DNA of 12,203 bases from JBQTKD01 sp052389435 (lineage in GTDB: Bacteria; Actinomycetota; Actinomycetes; Sporichthyales; Sporichthyaceae), in assembly GCA_052389435.1 (NCBI GenBank), contig JBQTIB010000048.1:1-12203 (forward strand), given 5' to 3'. Under the pieces are notes generated by a model, which ran no database searches, was not told the DNA's origin, and saw only the letters and a list, made by a program, of their open reading frames with translations. The position numbers and the translations under genes were made by a program. Each line of letters starts with the position of its first letter. The first letter of the stretch is position 1. Below, piece by piece: positions 6,292-12,203 of the stretch.

Positions 6292-6501
6292 CTGCGGCGC
6301 CAGCCGGGCGCCTCGCGGCGTTGTCGTCGGCGGCAGCTACTCCGTAGCGGCCACCTCCTCCGTCTTGCGATGCATCCCGGCCGGTCACCGCAGAACCTGC
6401 ACCGCCAGCCGGGCGCCTCGCGGCGTTGTCGTCGGCGGCAGCTACTCCGTAGCGGCCACACCCTCCGCCTTGCGATGCATCCCGGTCGGTCACCGCAGAA
6501 C
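6292..6501. repeat. Two tandem 105-bp direct repeats
   Basis: Copy 1 is 6292-6396 and copy 2 is 6397-6501, directly adjacent, with about six mismatches in 105 bases. Each copy contains the imperfect hairpin GGCAGCTAC-TCC-GTAGCGGCC (6332-6352 and 6437-6457) and ends in CCGGTCACCGCAGAAC or a one-base variant. Read on the minus strand, each copy is open and gives GRYGVAAADDNAARRPAG; I recall such peptides from machine-predicted actinobacterial ORFs, which suggests a dispersed intergenic element rather than a gene. It follows the FabG-like stop by two bases. Confidence 0.85.
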
Positions 6502-6514
6502 GCAACAGCTTCAT

Positions 6515-6554
6515 CCGCGCCGCGTTCCTCCGGAACGCGGCGCGGCTGCGTTTT
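6515..6554 (+). terminator. Strong rho-independent-type terminator
   Basis: CCGCGCCGCGTTCC (6515-6528) and GGAACGCGGCGCGG (6532-6545) form a perfect 14-bp stem with the loop TCC, followed by CTGCGTTTT (6546-6554). The T-run is short and offset, as is common in GC-rich actinobacteria. It would end transcription from the FabG-like gene before the methyltransferase gene at 6582. Confidence 0.8.
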
Positions 6555-6581
6555 CGGGTCGGCTAACGGAAGACTGGGCGC

Positions 6582-7256
6582 ATGGATCGCGCGGAGTGGG
6601 ACGCCAGGTACGAGGCCGAGCCGTTGCTGTGGGGCCTGGAGCCCAACCGGTTCGTGCACGATCGCCTGGCCGACGTTCCGGTCGGGACCGCCGTCGACCT
6701 CGCGTGCGGCAACGGACGCAACGCCCTGTGGCTGGCCGGATGCGGGTGGAAGGTCACCGGCGTCGACATCTCCGGCGTCGCGATCGCCCAGGCGCAGCAG
6801 CGGTCCGAGCAACTCGAGGTTGCCGTCGAGTGGGTGCAGGCCGACGTCGCACACTGGACCCCGCCCGGCCCCGTCGACCTCATGCTCGTCGCCTACCTGC
6901 ACCTGCCCGTCGCGCAGCTGATCGAGGTGCTCGCCGCCGCCGGCCGCGCGCTGACGCCGAACGGACGGCTGCTCTACGTCGGGCACTCCCGCACCAACTT
7001 CACCCGCGGCTTCGGCGGGCCCTCCGACCCGGACGTGCTGATCGAAATCGCCGAGCTTGCCTCGGCCGCCGAGGGGCTGCGGGTCCGCGAACTCGCGCAC
7101 CTGCTGCGCGACACCGACGCCGGGCCGGCCGTCGACATCGTCCTGGACGCCTCGCCGTGGCACGGCGACGGCGAGGGACCGCAACCCGGCAGCAAGGCCG
7201 CGGGCGGCGCGTCGGGAGACGCTCATCCCGGCCGCACTCGGGCGGGTGGACGATGA
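6582..7256 (+). CDS. Class I SAM-dependent methyltransferase
   Basis: A 224-residue protein. The SAM-binding motif I is VDLACGNGRNA (38-48), followed by the acidic end of the second strand in VTGVDIS (D62) and motif II/III-like WVQADVAHW (84-92). The N-terminus (WDARYEAEPLLWGLEPNRFV) resembles small-molecule methyltransferases of the TehB/thiopurine type, in which an aromatic-rich lid covers the substrate. The last 25 residues are Gly/Arg-rich and probably disordered. The start ATG 6582 has only a weak upstream GGAAG. The stop overlaps the mini-ORF at 7253 (ATGA), and the SDR at 7309 follows, suggesting one transcript. The methyl acceptor cannot be told from the sequence. Confidence 0.83.
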   Translation: MDRAEWDARYEAEPLLWGLEPNRFVHDRLADVPVGTAVDLACGNGRNALWLAGCGWKVTGVDISGVAIAQAQQRSEQLEVAVEWVQADVAHWTPPGPVDLMLVAYLHLPVAQLIEVLAAAGRALTPNGRLLYVGHSRTNFTRGFGGPSDPDVLIEIAELASAAEGLRVRELAHLLRDTDAGPAVDIVLDASPWHGDGEGPQPGSKAAGGASGDAHPGRTRAGGR

Positions 7257-7312
7257 GCGAGTGCGACGAGCGAGGAACGAGTGAGGAGCGCGAGCTCATG
7301 AGGAACAGATGA
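7253..7312 (+). other. 19-codon mini-ORF linking two genes; purine-rich GAGCGA repeat
   Basis: ATG 7253 overlaps the methyltransferase stop (ATGA), and its own TGA (7310-7312) overlaps the SDR start ATG 7309 (ATGA again). The peptide is MSECDERGTSEERELMRNR. It could carry ribosomes from one gene to the next. The DNA is rich in GAGCGA/GACGAG/GAGTGAG units, and I recall similar strings between genes of other actinobacteria, so it may be a spreading repeat that happens to be open. The peptide itself shows no recognisable function. Confidence 0.4.
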
Positions 7313-8043
7313 GCCTCGGAACCCTGATCGTCACCGGCGCGAGCCGCGGCATCGGCGCCGCCACCGCCCGTCGGGCTGCGATGGACGGCTGGGACGTCGT
7401 GCTCGCGTTCCTGCGCAACCGCGCCGCGGCCGAAGCCGTCGCGACGGAGTGTCGGGAGTTCGGGGTGCGAACCGACGTCCTGTGCTGCGACGTCGCGACC
7501 GAGATGGACGTCCTCGACCTGTTCGAGCAGGCCCAGAAGATCGGCCCGGTGCGCGGGCTGGTGAACAACGCCGGGGTGGTCTCGCCCCTGGGCGCCGTCG
7601 CGGACTTCGAGTCCGAAGACCTCGAGAACGTATTCTCCGTCAACGTTTTCGGCGCCTTCTACTGCGCGCGCGAGGCTGTCCGGCTCATGCAGGAGCAGGG
7701 CGGCGGCGGGTCGATCGTCAACGTCTCCTCCCGCGCCGCGGTCCTCGGCGGACCCGGCCGGTACGTCGGCTACGCCGCGTCGAAGGCGGCCGTGGACGCG
7801 CTGACCGTCGGGCTCGCGGCCGAGGTCGCCGAGTCCGGCATCCGAGTCAACGGCGTGCGCCCGGGAATGATCGACACCGAGATCCATCCCGACGGCCGCG
7901 AGGCCCTCGCGGCCCGTGCGGCCACGATCCCGCTGGGCCGCTTCGGCACCCCCGACGAGGTGGCGGAGGCCATCGTCTGGCTCCTGAGCCCGGCGGCGAG
8001 CTACATCACCGGCACCACCCTGGACGTGGCCGGCGGCCGCTAA
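7309..8043 (+). CDS. Short-chain dehydrogenase/reductase (second SDR)
   Basis: A 244-residue classical SDR starting at ATG 7309, with GAGG six bases upstream inside the mini-ORF. Motifs: TGASRGIG (9-16) for the cofactor, NNAG (86-89), Ser140/141 in NVSSRAA, YAASK (Y155, K159), and a C-terminal ITGTTLDVAGG. The second-strand loop (VVLAFLRNRAAAE) lacks the NAD-selecting Asp and carries an Arg, which suggests NADP(H), unlike the first SDR in this window. It is translationally coupled to the methyltransferase through the mini-ORF. It resembles the FabG/glucose-dehydrogenase group; the substrate is unknown. It ends just before the 60-bp inverted repeat and is convergent with ogt. Confidence 0.9.
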   Translation: MSLGTLIVTGASRGIGAATARRAAMDGWDVVLAFLRNRAAAEAVATECREFGVRTDVLCCDVATEMDVLDLFEQAQKIGPVRGLVNNAGVVSPLGAVADFESEDLENVFSVNVFGAFYCAREAVRLMQEQGGGGSIVNVSSRAAVLGGPGRYVGYAASKAAVDALTVGLAAEVAESGIRVNGVRPGMIDTEIHPDGREALAARAATIPLGRFGTPDEVAEAIVWLLSPAASYITGTTLDVAGGR

Positions 8044-8061
8044 CGGCGTACCCAAACACTC

Positions 8062-8121
8062 CCGATAGTGCAGTCCAGGTACGAATTTCGGCCGTTTCCC
8101 GTACCCAGACTGCACTATCGG
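8062..8121. repeat. 60-bp inverted repeat between convergent genes (REP/MITE-like, possible bidirectional terminator)
   Basis: CCGATAGTGCAGTC (8062-8075) and GACTGCACTATCGG (8108-8121) are perfect 14-base arms. After a two-by-two mismatch the symmetry continues with GGTACG (8078-8083) and CGTACC (8100-8105), and CGGCCG sits near the centre. It fills most of the 84-base gap between the SDR and ogt stops. As RNA it would make a long stem from either strand, so it could end both transcripts, but no T-run follows. The minus strand reads NSADSAVWVRETAEIRTW, a peptide type I recall from spurious actinobacterial ORFs. Confidence 0.88.
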
Positions 8122-8127
8122 CGGAAT

Positions 8128-8658
8128 TCAGCCGAGGGTTAGCTGCTCCTCGGCGGGAGTGCCGCGTTCTAGAGCCAAGAGGTGTTGCTTGCGGTCCAGG
8201 CCGCCGCCATAGCCCGTGAGGCTGCCGCCGGATCCGACGACGCGGTGGCAGGGGACGACGATCGAGATCGGGTTTTTCCCGTTCGCCAGCCCTACCGCGC
8301 GGAAGGCCGTCGGCTGGCCGATGTGTCTGGCCAGGTCGCCGTAGGTCCAGGTCTGCCCGTACGGGATCTCGCGCAGCGCCGCCCACACCACGCGCTGGAA
8401 CGGGGTGCCGACGCTCGTGTCCAGCGGGAGGTCGAAGACGGTGCGCCTGCCCGCGAAGTACTCCTCGAGCTGACTGGCAGTCAGTTCCAGGATCGGGTGC
8501 TCGGGGTCGCGGGGGCCGAAGATCTCCGGCTGCGGGGCGTGGCGGTGCTCTGCCATGTAGAGGGCGCAGAGGACCTCGCCGTCGGCAACGACGGTCAGCG
8601 GGCCGATCGGCGATTCCAGCACGGTGTGGGTGCGGTCGCCGGTCTCGGTGAAGAGCAC
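8128..8658 (-). CDS. ogt: Methylated-DNA--protein-cysteine S-methyltransferase
   Basis: A 176-residue suicide repair protein that moves the methyl group of O6-methylguanine (and O4-methylthymine) to its own cysteine. The C-terminal HTH domain is complete: FQRVVWAALREIPYGQTWTYGDLA, the arginine finger region TAFRAVG (R120), and the active-site PCHRV with C137, followed by GSGGSLTGYGGGLDRK. Residues 1-80 form the N-terminal RNase H-like domain. The start is GTG at 8658: AAGGAG lies five bases upstream and overlaps the TAA of the preceding gene. The gap to that gene is nine bases, so both are on one mRNA. The same order is known in Mycobacterium tuberculosis (alkA Rv1317c, ogt Rv1316c). Confidence 0.96.
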   Translation of the reverse strand: MLFTETGDRTHTVLESPIGPLTVVADGEVLCALYMAEHRHAPQPEIFGPRDPEHPILELTASQLEEYFAGRRTVFDLPLDTSVGTPFQRVVWAALREIPYGQTWTYGDLARHIGQPTAFRAVGLANGKNPISIVVPCHRVVGSGGSLTGYGGGLDRKQHLLALERGTPAEEQLTLG

Positions 8659-8667
8659 GGAATCTCC

Positions 8668-10152
8668 TTAGACGGCTTGCGCGGGCAGGACGTTCACGGG
8701 GTGGGTGCCGGTGGCCCACAGGTACTGGACGGCGTAGGAGCGCCACGGTGCCCAGGCGGCGGACCGGGCGATCAGGGGGCCGGGTTTGTCCGGCAGACCC
8801 AGGCCGAGAGCGGCCTGACGAACCCCCAGATCCGTGGCGGGGAAGGCGTTCGGATCGCCCAGCGCGCGCATCGCGACGACCTCGACGGTCCACGGACCGA
8901 TCCCCGCCAGTGCGTCGAGATCGTGACGGACCTGCGCGGGATCGGCGCCTGGACCCAGATCCAGTCCGCCTTCGGTCAACGCGTGCAGCAGCCCCGCGAG
9001 GGTGGCTCGGCGGGACGCGGGCATCGCCAGGGTCGGCGGGGCGCCGAGCAGGGCCTCGGGCGTGGGGAACAGGTGGGTGAGTTCGCCGTTCGGGTCGAGG
9101 ATCTGCTCCCCGTAGGCGAGTACGAGACGGCCGGCGTGCGTTCTCGCGGCGGCGGTGGACACCTGCTGTCCGAGGACCGCCCGGACCGCGAACTCCGGGC
9201 CGTCGACCGTACGCGGCACCCGCCGGCCCGGCGCGCGCTCGATCTCCCCGCGCAGCGCGGAATCCGCGGCCAGAGCCTCTCCGACGGCGAGGGGATCGGT
9301 GTCGAGGTCGAGCATGCGCCGGCACCGGGCGATCGCCGGCCCGAGGTCGCGCAGGTCGCTCAGCCACAGTCGGGTCGCGACGTGCCGATCCTGCGGGCCG
9401 GGAGGGCGCAGGGACACCACGCCCGAGCCGTGCGGCAGGCGCAGCGTCCGGCGGTACGCGCCGTCTCGCCACTCCTCGACCCCGGGCACGGCGGTGGCCG
9501 CGAGATGCCCGAAGAGGTTGCTCGGGTCCAACGGTTGGCGGAAGGCCAGGCGCACGTCGACGGCCCCGACGCTCGGCGGCACGCCGCGCCCACCCGCCGC
9601 CCGGCGCAGCTCGGTGGGGGAGCAGGCGAAGACCTCGGCCACGGTCGTGTTGAACGCGCGGATGCTCGAGAAGCCCGCGGCCGTCGCGACCTCGGTCATC
9701 GGCAGCGCCGTGGTCTCGATCATCAGCCGCGCGGTCTGCGCCCGCGCGGCGCGTGCGATGGCCAGTGGCCCCGCGCCGAGCTCGGCGTGCACGAGCCGCT
9801 GGATCTGCCGCACGCTGTAGCCCAACGACTCCGCGAGGGCCGAAACCCCGCCCCTGTCGAGGATCCCGTCTCCGATGAGTCGCATGGCGCGAGCCACCAC
9901 GTCGGCGCGGACGTCCCACTGGGGCGAGCCCGGGCTCGCGTCCGGGCGGCAGCGCTTGCACGCGCGGTAGCCGGCCTGCTGTGCCGCCGCGGCACTCGGG
10001 TGGAAGGTCACGTTGGCGGGCTTGGGCGTCATCGCGGGGCACGAGGGCCGGCAGTAGATGCCGGTGGTCCGCACCGCGGTGAAGAACCACCCGTCGAAGC
10101 GGGGGTCCTTCGCGCGCACCGCCCGCAGGCAGGCCTCCCTCTGTTGGTGCAT
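8668..10152 (-). CDS. alkA: Ada/AraC regulator fused to AlkA 3-methyladenine DNA glycosylase
   Basis: A 494-residue three-part fusion. Residues 1-75 are the Ada zinc domain with the four cysteines C34, C38 (YCRPSC), C65 and C68 (CKRC); C34 should accept the methyl group from phosphotriesters and act as the methylation sensor. Residues about 80-180 are an AraC-type double HTH (VSALAESLGYSVRQIQRLV and MTEVATAAGFSSIRAFNTT). Residues about 190-494 are AlkA: an N-terminal domain, then the HhH-GPD fold with ALAGIGPWTVEVVAMRALG and the catalytic Asp in FPATDLGV. It should sense alkylation, activate the operon and excise alkylated bases. ATG 10152 gives the normal Ada N-terminus (QQREACLRAVRAKDPRFDGWF); GGTGG lies close upstream. 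No Cys-transferase domain is present; ogt, encoded next door, supplies it. Confidence 0.95.
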   Translation of the reverse strand: MHQQREACLRAVRAKDPRFDGWFFTAVRTTGIYCRPSCPAMTPKPANVTFHPSAAAAQQAGYRACKRCRPDASPGSPQWDVRADVVARAMRLIGDGILDRGGVSALAESLGYSVRQIQRLVHAELGAGPLAIARAARAQTARLMIETTALPMTEVATAAGFSSIRAFNTTVAEVFACSPTELRRAAGGRGVPPSVGAVDVRLAFRQPLDPSNLFGHLAATAVPGVEEWRDGAYRRTLRLPHGSGVVSLRPPGPQDRHVATRLWLSDLRDLGPAIARCRRMLDLDTDPLAVGEALAADSALRGEIERAPGRRVPRTVDGPEFAVRAVLGQQVSTAAARTHAGRLVLAYGEQILDPNGELTHLFPTPEALLGAPPTLAMPASRRATLAGLLHALTEGGLDLGPGADPAQVRHDLDALAGIGPWTVEVVAMRALGDPNAFPATDLGVRQAALGLGLPDKPGPLIARSAAWAPWRSYAVQYLWATGTHPVNVLPAQAV

Positions 10153-10290
10153 GCCTCCACCCTGCCCTGCCGCCGAGCCCCTGGCTAGCCGAAAAGCGAC
10201 ACCCACCTCGCGCCCCGATTTCCATCCGCTGCGGGCGAGTGGGGGTATCCAGGCCCTGCGACGGACCCACGCGCCGACAGAAGACGCGAG

Positions 10291-11349
10291 CTAGCGGGCC
10301 AGGAGGTCGGGGGTCAGGTCGGCGATGGTGGGCGCGCCGCAGAGCGACATCGCGACGTCGAGTTCGGTGTGCAGTTCGCGCAGGACGGCCTCCACCCCGG
10401 CCGCGCCGTCGGCGGCCAGGCCCCACAGGACCGGACGTCCGACGAGGACGGCGCGGGCGCCGAGGGCAAGGGCCTTCACGATGTCGGTGCCGCTGCGGAT
10501 CCCGCCGTCCACGTAGACCTCCGCCCGGTCGCCAACGGCGGCGACGACCTCGGGCAGTGCGTCGGCGGTGGCGACGGCGCCGTCGAGTTGGCGGCCGCCG
10601 TGGTTGGACACGATCACCCCGGCGGCTCCAGCCTCGACGCACGCGACGGCGTCGTCGCCGCGCAGGACGCCCTTCACCAGAACGGGGAGCGGGGAGGCTG
10701 CGACGAGCCATTCGACGTCCGCGAAGGTCATGCCCGCGGTGAAGTCCTGCTGTACGTGCCGTGCCAGGGCGGACCCGCCGCCGGGCATCTGGGGATGCTC
10801 CAAACCGAGGTTCGCCAGGGTCATTCCGGGCGGCAGCGTGAACCCGTTGCGCTCGTCCCTGCGGCGGTTCCCCGCCACGGGCAGGTCGACGGTCAGCACG
10901 AGGGCCCGGTATCCCGCGGCGACCGCCCGGGCCACCAGCGCAGTCGAGGCGGCGCGGTCTCGCTGCAGGTAGATCTGCATCCACTGCGGGTATCCGGGCG
11001 TCGCCGCGGCCACCTCTTCGAGCCGGACCGTGGCCAACGTCGAGACCACCATGAGCGAGCCGCCGGCGGCCGTGCCGCGCGCGGTCGCCCGTTCGCCGTC
11101 GTCGCAGGCGAGCCGTTGGTAGGCCGTGGGCGCCACGAGGATCGGCCCCGGGAGGACCGTCCCGAGCACCGTGGCGATCGTGTCGATCTCGGAGACGTCG
11201 CGCAGGACCCGCGGCCGCAGTCTGATGCGTCGCCAGGCCGCGACGTTGTCCGCGAGCGTGACCTCGTCGTCGGCGCCACCCGCGTAGTAGTCGTAGGCGA
11301 GTTGGCTGAGCCGCTCGCGGGCGCGGGCCTCCCACGCGTCGGTGTCCAT
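10291..11349 (-). CDS. FMN-dependent alpha-hydroxy-acid oxidase/dehydrogenase (glycolate oxidase/LldD family)
   Basis: A 352-residue TIM-barrel flavoenzyme that should oxidise an L-2-hydroxy acid (lactate, glycolate or a larger one) to the 2-oxo acid. By alignment from memory to spinach glycolate oxidase: Y21 in YDYYAGGADDE, the FMN segment LVAPTAYQRLACDDGE, Y127 in MQIYLQRD, R-rich NRRRDERNGF after VDLP, K226 in VLVKGV, and the catalytic base H250 with R253 in SNHGGRQLDG. YVDGGIRSGTD and ALGARAVLVGRPVLWGLA bind the FMN phosphate. All active-site residues are kept. There is no cytochrome b2 or membrane segment, so it is soluble. Whether it is an oxidase, monooxygenase or dehydrogenase cannot be told. 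The start at ATG 11349 gives the family N-terminus. It is 138 bases upstream of alkA on the same strand. Confidence 0.93.
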   Translation of the reverse strand: MDTDAWEARARERLSQLAYDYYAGGADDEVTLADNVAAWRRIRLRPRVLRDVSEIDTIATVLGTVLPGPILVAPTAYQRLACDDGERATARGTAAGGSLMVVSTLATVRLEEVAAATPGYPQWMQIYLQRDRAASTALVARAVAAGYRALVLTVDLPVAGNRRRDERNGFTLPPGMTLANLGLEHPQMPGGGSALARHVQQDFTAGMTFADVEWLVAASPLPVLVKGVLRGDDAVACVEAGAAGVIVSNHGGRQLDGAVATADALPEVVAAVGDRAEVYVDGGIRSGTDIVKALALGARAVLVGRPVLWGLAADGAAGVEAVLRELHTELDVAMSLCGAPTIADLTPDLLAR

Positions 11350-11376
11350 GCCCGCAGATTCTTCCCGACAACGCGA

Positions 11377-11408
11377 AGGCCCCCGACCCTGGCAGGGGTC
11401 GGGGGCCT
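11377..11408 (-). terminator. Hairpin terminator downstream of the substrate-binding protein gene
   Basis: AGGCCCCCGACCC (11377-11389) and GGGTCGGGGGCCT (11396-11408) form a perfect 13-bp stem with a six-base loop. It begins 13 bases past the stop codon of the minus-strand gene at 11422 and lies before the hydroxy-acid oxidase start, so it should separate the two. Neither side has a T-run, as in many actinobacterial terminators. Confidence 0.75.
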
Positions 11409-11421
11409 CGGAGCCGCAGGT

Positions 11422-12203
11422 CTACTTCGTATAGATGACGAACTTGTCCTTCGCGGGCTTCCAGCCGGACGGCGATCCGTCCGGCTTGGAGACCGTGTTG
11501 GCGCCGGTGTACTCGTACATGAACTCCCGGCCCTGGCCCATGTCGCGCGACCACGTCTGGTTCTCGTAGGAGCCGCCGCGCTCGGCGGGGGAGTAGGAGA
11601 ACTTCTGGTCCAGCGAGGCGTCGGTCTTCCAGACCGTGCCGTTGCCGAGGGCGTCCATGAGGCGCTCGCGGGTGAGGTTCGGGCCGACCGACTTCGCGGC
11701 CTGCGCGAACAGGTTCACTCCGACGTAGGCGGCCTGCACGATGTGGTGGTTCATGCCGACGTTGGCCCGCGCGTAGCGGTTCATCGTCGCCATGTACTCC
11801 GGACCCCAGAGCTTGTAGGTCGTGTTGTTCCAGTACCGCCCCGCCGGCCACTCGCCGATGAAGGAACCGAGGGCCTCGGCGACGAGGTGGTTTCCGCTGA
11901 CGCCCTTGGGCGGGTAGTAGCCCTGCTGACGCGACTCGACCATGAACTTGATCAGGGTCGCGGCGTTGATGACGTAGTGCACGATGTGGTCGGGGTTGGC
12001 CGCGCGCATCGCGAGGACCTGCGAGGACATCGAGGTTTCCGAGATCGCGACGTCGACCTTCTTGACGAGCTTCGCTCCGGAGGCGTCGAGGATTTTGCTG
12101 ACCTGGTTGCAGGCGAGCTGCATCTCCGGGGAGGTCAGGCACAGCAGCCCGTAGGTCTTGGGCTTGATCACGTCGCGGACCCAGTTCGCGCCGGCCATGG
12201 CCT
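11422..12203 (-). CDS. Branched-chain-amino-acid-type ABC transporter substrate-binding protein (5' end beyond the window)
   Basis: The frame is open to the right edge and the gene is cut there. The visible 260 residues are the C-terminal part of a periplasmic-binding-protein type I fold (LivK/Leu-Ile-Val family): KTYGLLCLTSPEMQLACNQV followed by VKKVDVAIS, then NPDHIVHYVINAATLIKFMVESRQQGY (opposite-lobe crossover and ligand-site region), GMNHHIVQAAYVGVNLFAQAAKSVG and LTRERLMDALGNG, ending in FVIYTK. The in-frame ATG at 12198 is probably internal, because full-length members are around 400 residues with a signal peptide. It would be lipid-anchored or secreted and deliver ligand to a Liv-type permease. 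The ligand could be an amino acid, amide or aromatic acid; none of the permease genes is in view. Confidence 0.85.
   Translation of the reverse strand, partial: AMAGANWVRDVIKPKTYGLLCLTSPEMQLACNQVSKILDASGAKLVKKVDVAISETSMSSQVLAMRAANPDHIVHYVINAATLIKFMVESRQQGYYPPKGVSGNHLVAEALGSFIGEWPAGRYWNNTTYKLWGPEYMATMNRYARANVGMNHHIVQAAYVGVNLFAQAAKSVGPNLTRERLMDALGNGTVWKTDASLDQKFSYSPAERGGSYENQTWSRDMGQGREFMYEYTGANTVSKPDGSPSGWKPAKDKFVIYTK

Noticed and set aside
6292..6501. Direct repeats as a CRISPR array
   Set aside because: Only two units of 105 bases, immediately adjacent and without unique spacers; no cas genes are nearby.
5522..6514. A minus-strand open frame covering the tandem repeats and the FabG-like gene
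   Set aside because: Its first part is the repeated GRYGVAAADDNAARRPAG peptide from the 105-bp units and the rest is antisense shadow; no start signal supports it.
8182..10188. A 668-codon plus-strand open frame antisense to ogt and alkA
   Set aside because: Gly/Arg-rich shadow of well-supported genes on the other strand, with no domain pattern.
10186..10200. AAAAGCGAC near the alkA start as an Ada box (E. coli AAAGCGCA)
   Set aside because: Only a partial match, on the strand opposite to the gene, and the box used by actinobacterial Ada fusions is not known to me.
10153..10290. Possible small gene between alkA and the hydroxy-acid oxidase
   Set aside because: The 138 bases hold no open frame with start signal or protein-like composition; probably the promoter region of alkA-ogt.
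8006..12142. An open frame of 1,378 codons on the minus strand
   Set aside because: It runs in another frame over ogt, alkA, the hydroxy-acid oxidase and the substrate-binding gene, is Arg/Pro-rich with no family motif, and is explained by high GC removing stop codons.

Overview
This is a GC-rich window with strong GC bias at third codon positions, frequent GTG starts, several apparently leaderless genes and actinobacterial gene families (an Ada/AraC/AlkA fusion followed by ogt, an IlvX-like TPP enzyme, a CopG/PIN toxin-antitoxin pair, several short-chain dehydrogenases). It most likely comes from an actinomycete (Actinomycetota). Genus cannot be fixed from the sequence alone.

Layout, left to right. 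(1) 171-1070 (+): a secreted glycerophosphodiester phosphodiesterase, preceded by an unusual leader hairpin. (2) 1094-2650 (-): a thiamine-diphosphate enzyme of the acetolactate synthase/IlvX type, convergent with the first gene. (3) 2651-2989: a gene-free divergent region holding two overlapping palindromes that share one arm. (4) 2990-3526 (+): a small lipoprotein. (5) 3569-4215 (+): an RHH antitoxin and PIN toxin overlapping by one base, with a palindrome over the promoter. (6) 4238-5386 and 5525-6289 (+): an acyl-CoA dehydrogenase and a FabG-like short-chain dehydrogenase with an acidic, NAD-type cofactor site, a plausible beta-oxidation or acyl-CoA modifying pair. (7) 6290-6581: two 105-bp tandem repeats and a strong hairpin terminator. 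(8) 6582-8043 (+): a class I methyltransferase and a second short-chain dehydrogenase, joined by a 19-codon mini-ORF that overlaps both by ATGA. (9) 8062-8121: a 60-bp inverted repeat between convergent genes. (10) 8128-10152 (-): the alkylation-damage operon, an Ada-AraC-AlkA fusion followed by ogt. (11) 10291-11349 (-): an FMN-dependent 2-hydroxy-acid oxidase. (12) 11377-11408: a hairpin terminator. (13) 11422 to the right edge (-): the C-terminal part of a branched-chain-amino-acid-type ABC substrate-binding protein.

The genes are mostly ordinary metabolic, repair and transport functions; no phage, IS, CRISPR, tRNA or rRNA was seen. The unusual material lies between the genes: three kinds of palindromic or tandem repeat, two of which resemble dispersed actinobacterial intergenic repeats, and a pair of mutually exclusive palindromes at 2783-2849. 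I did not find a convincing new multi-gene system.
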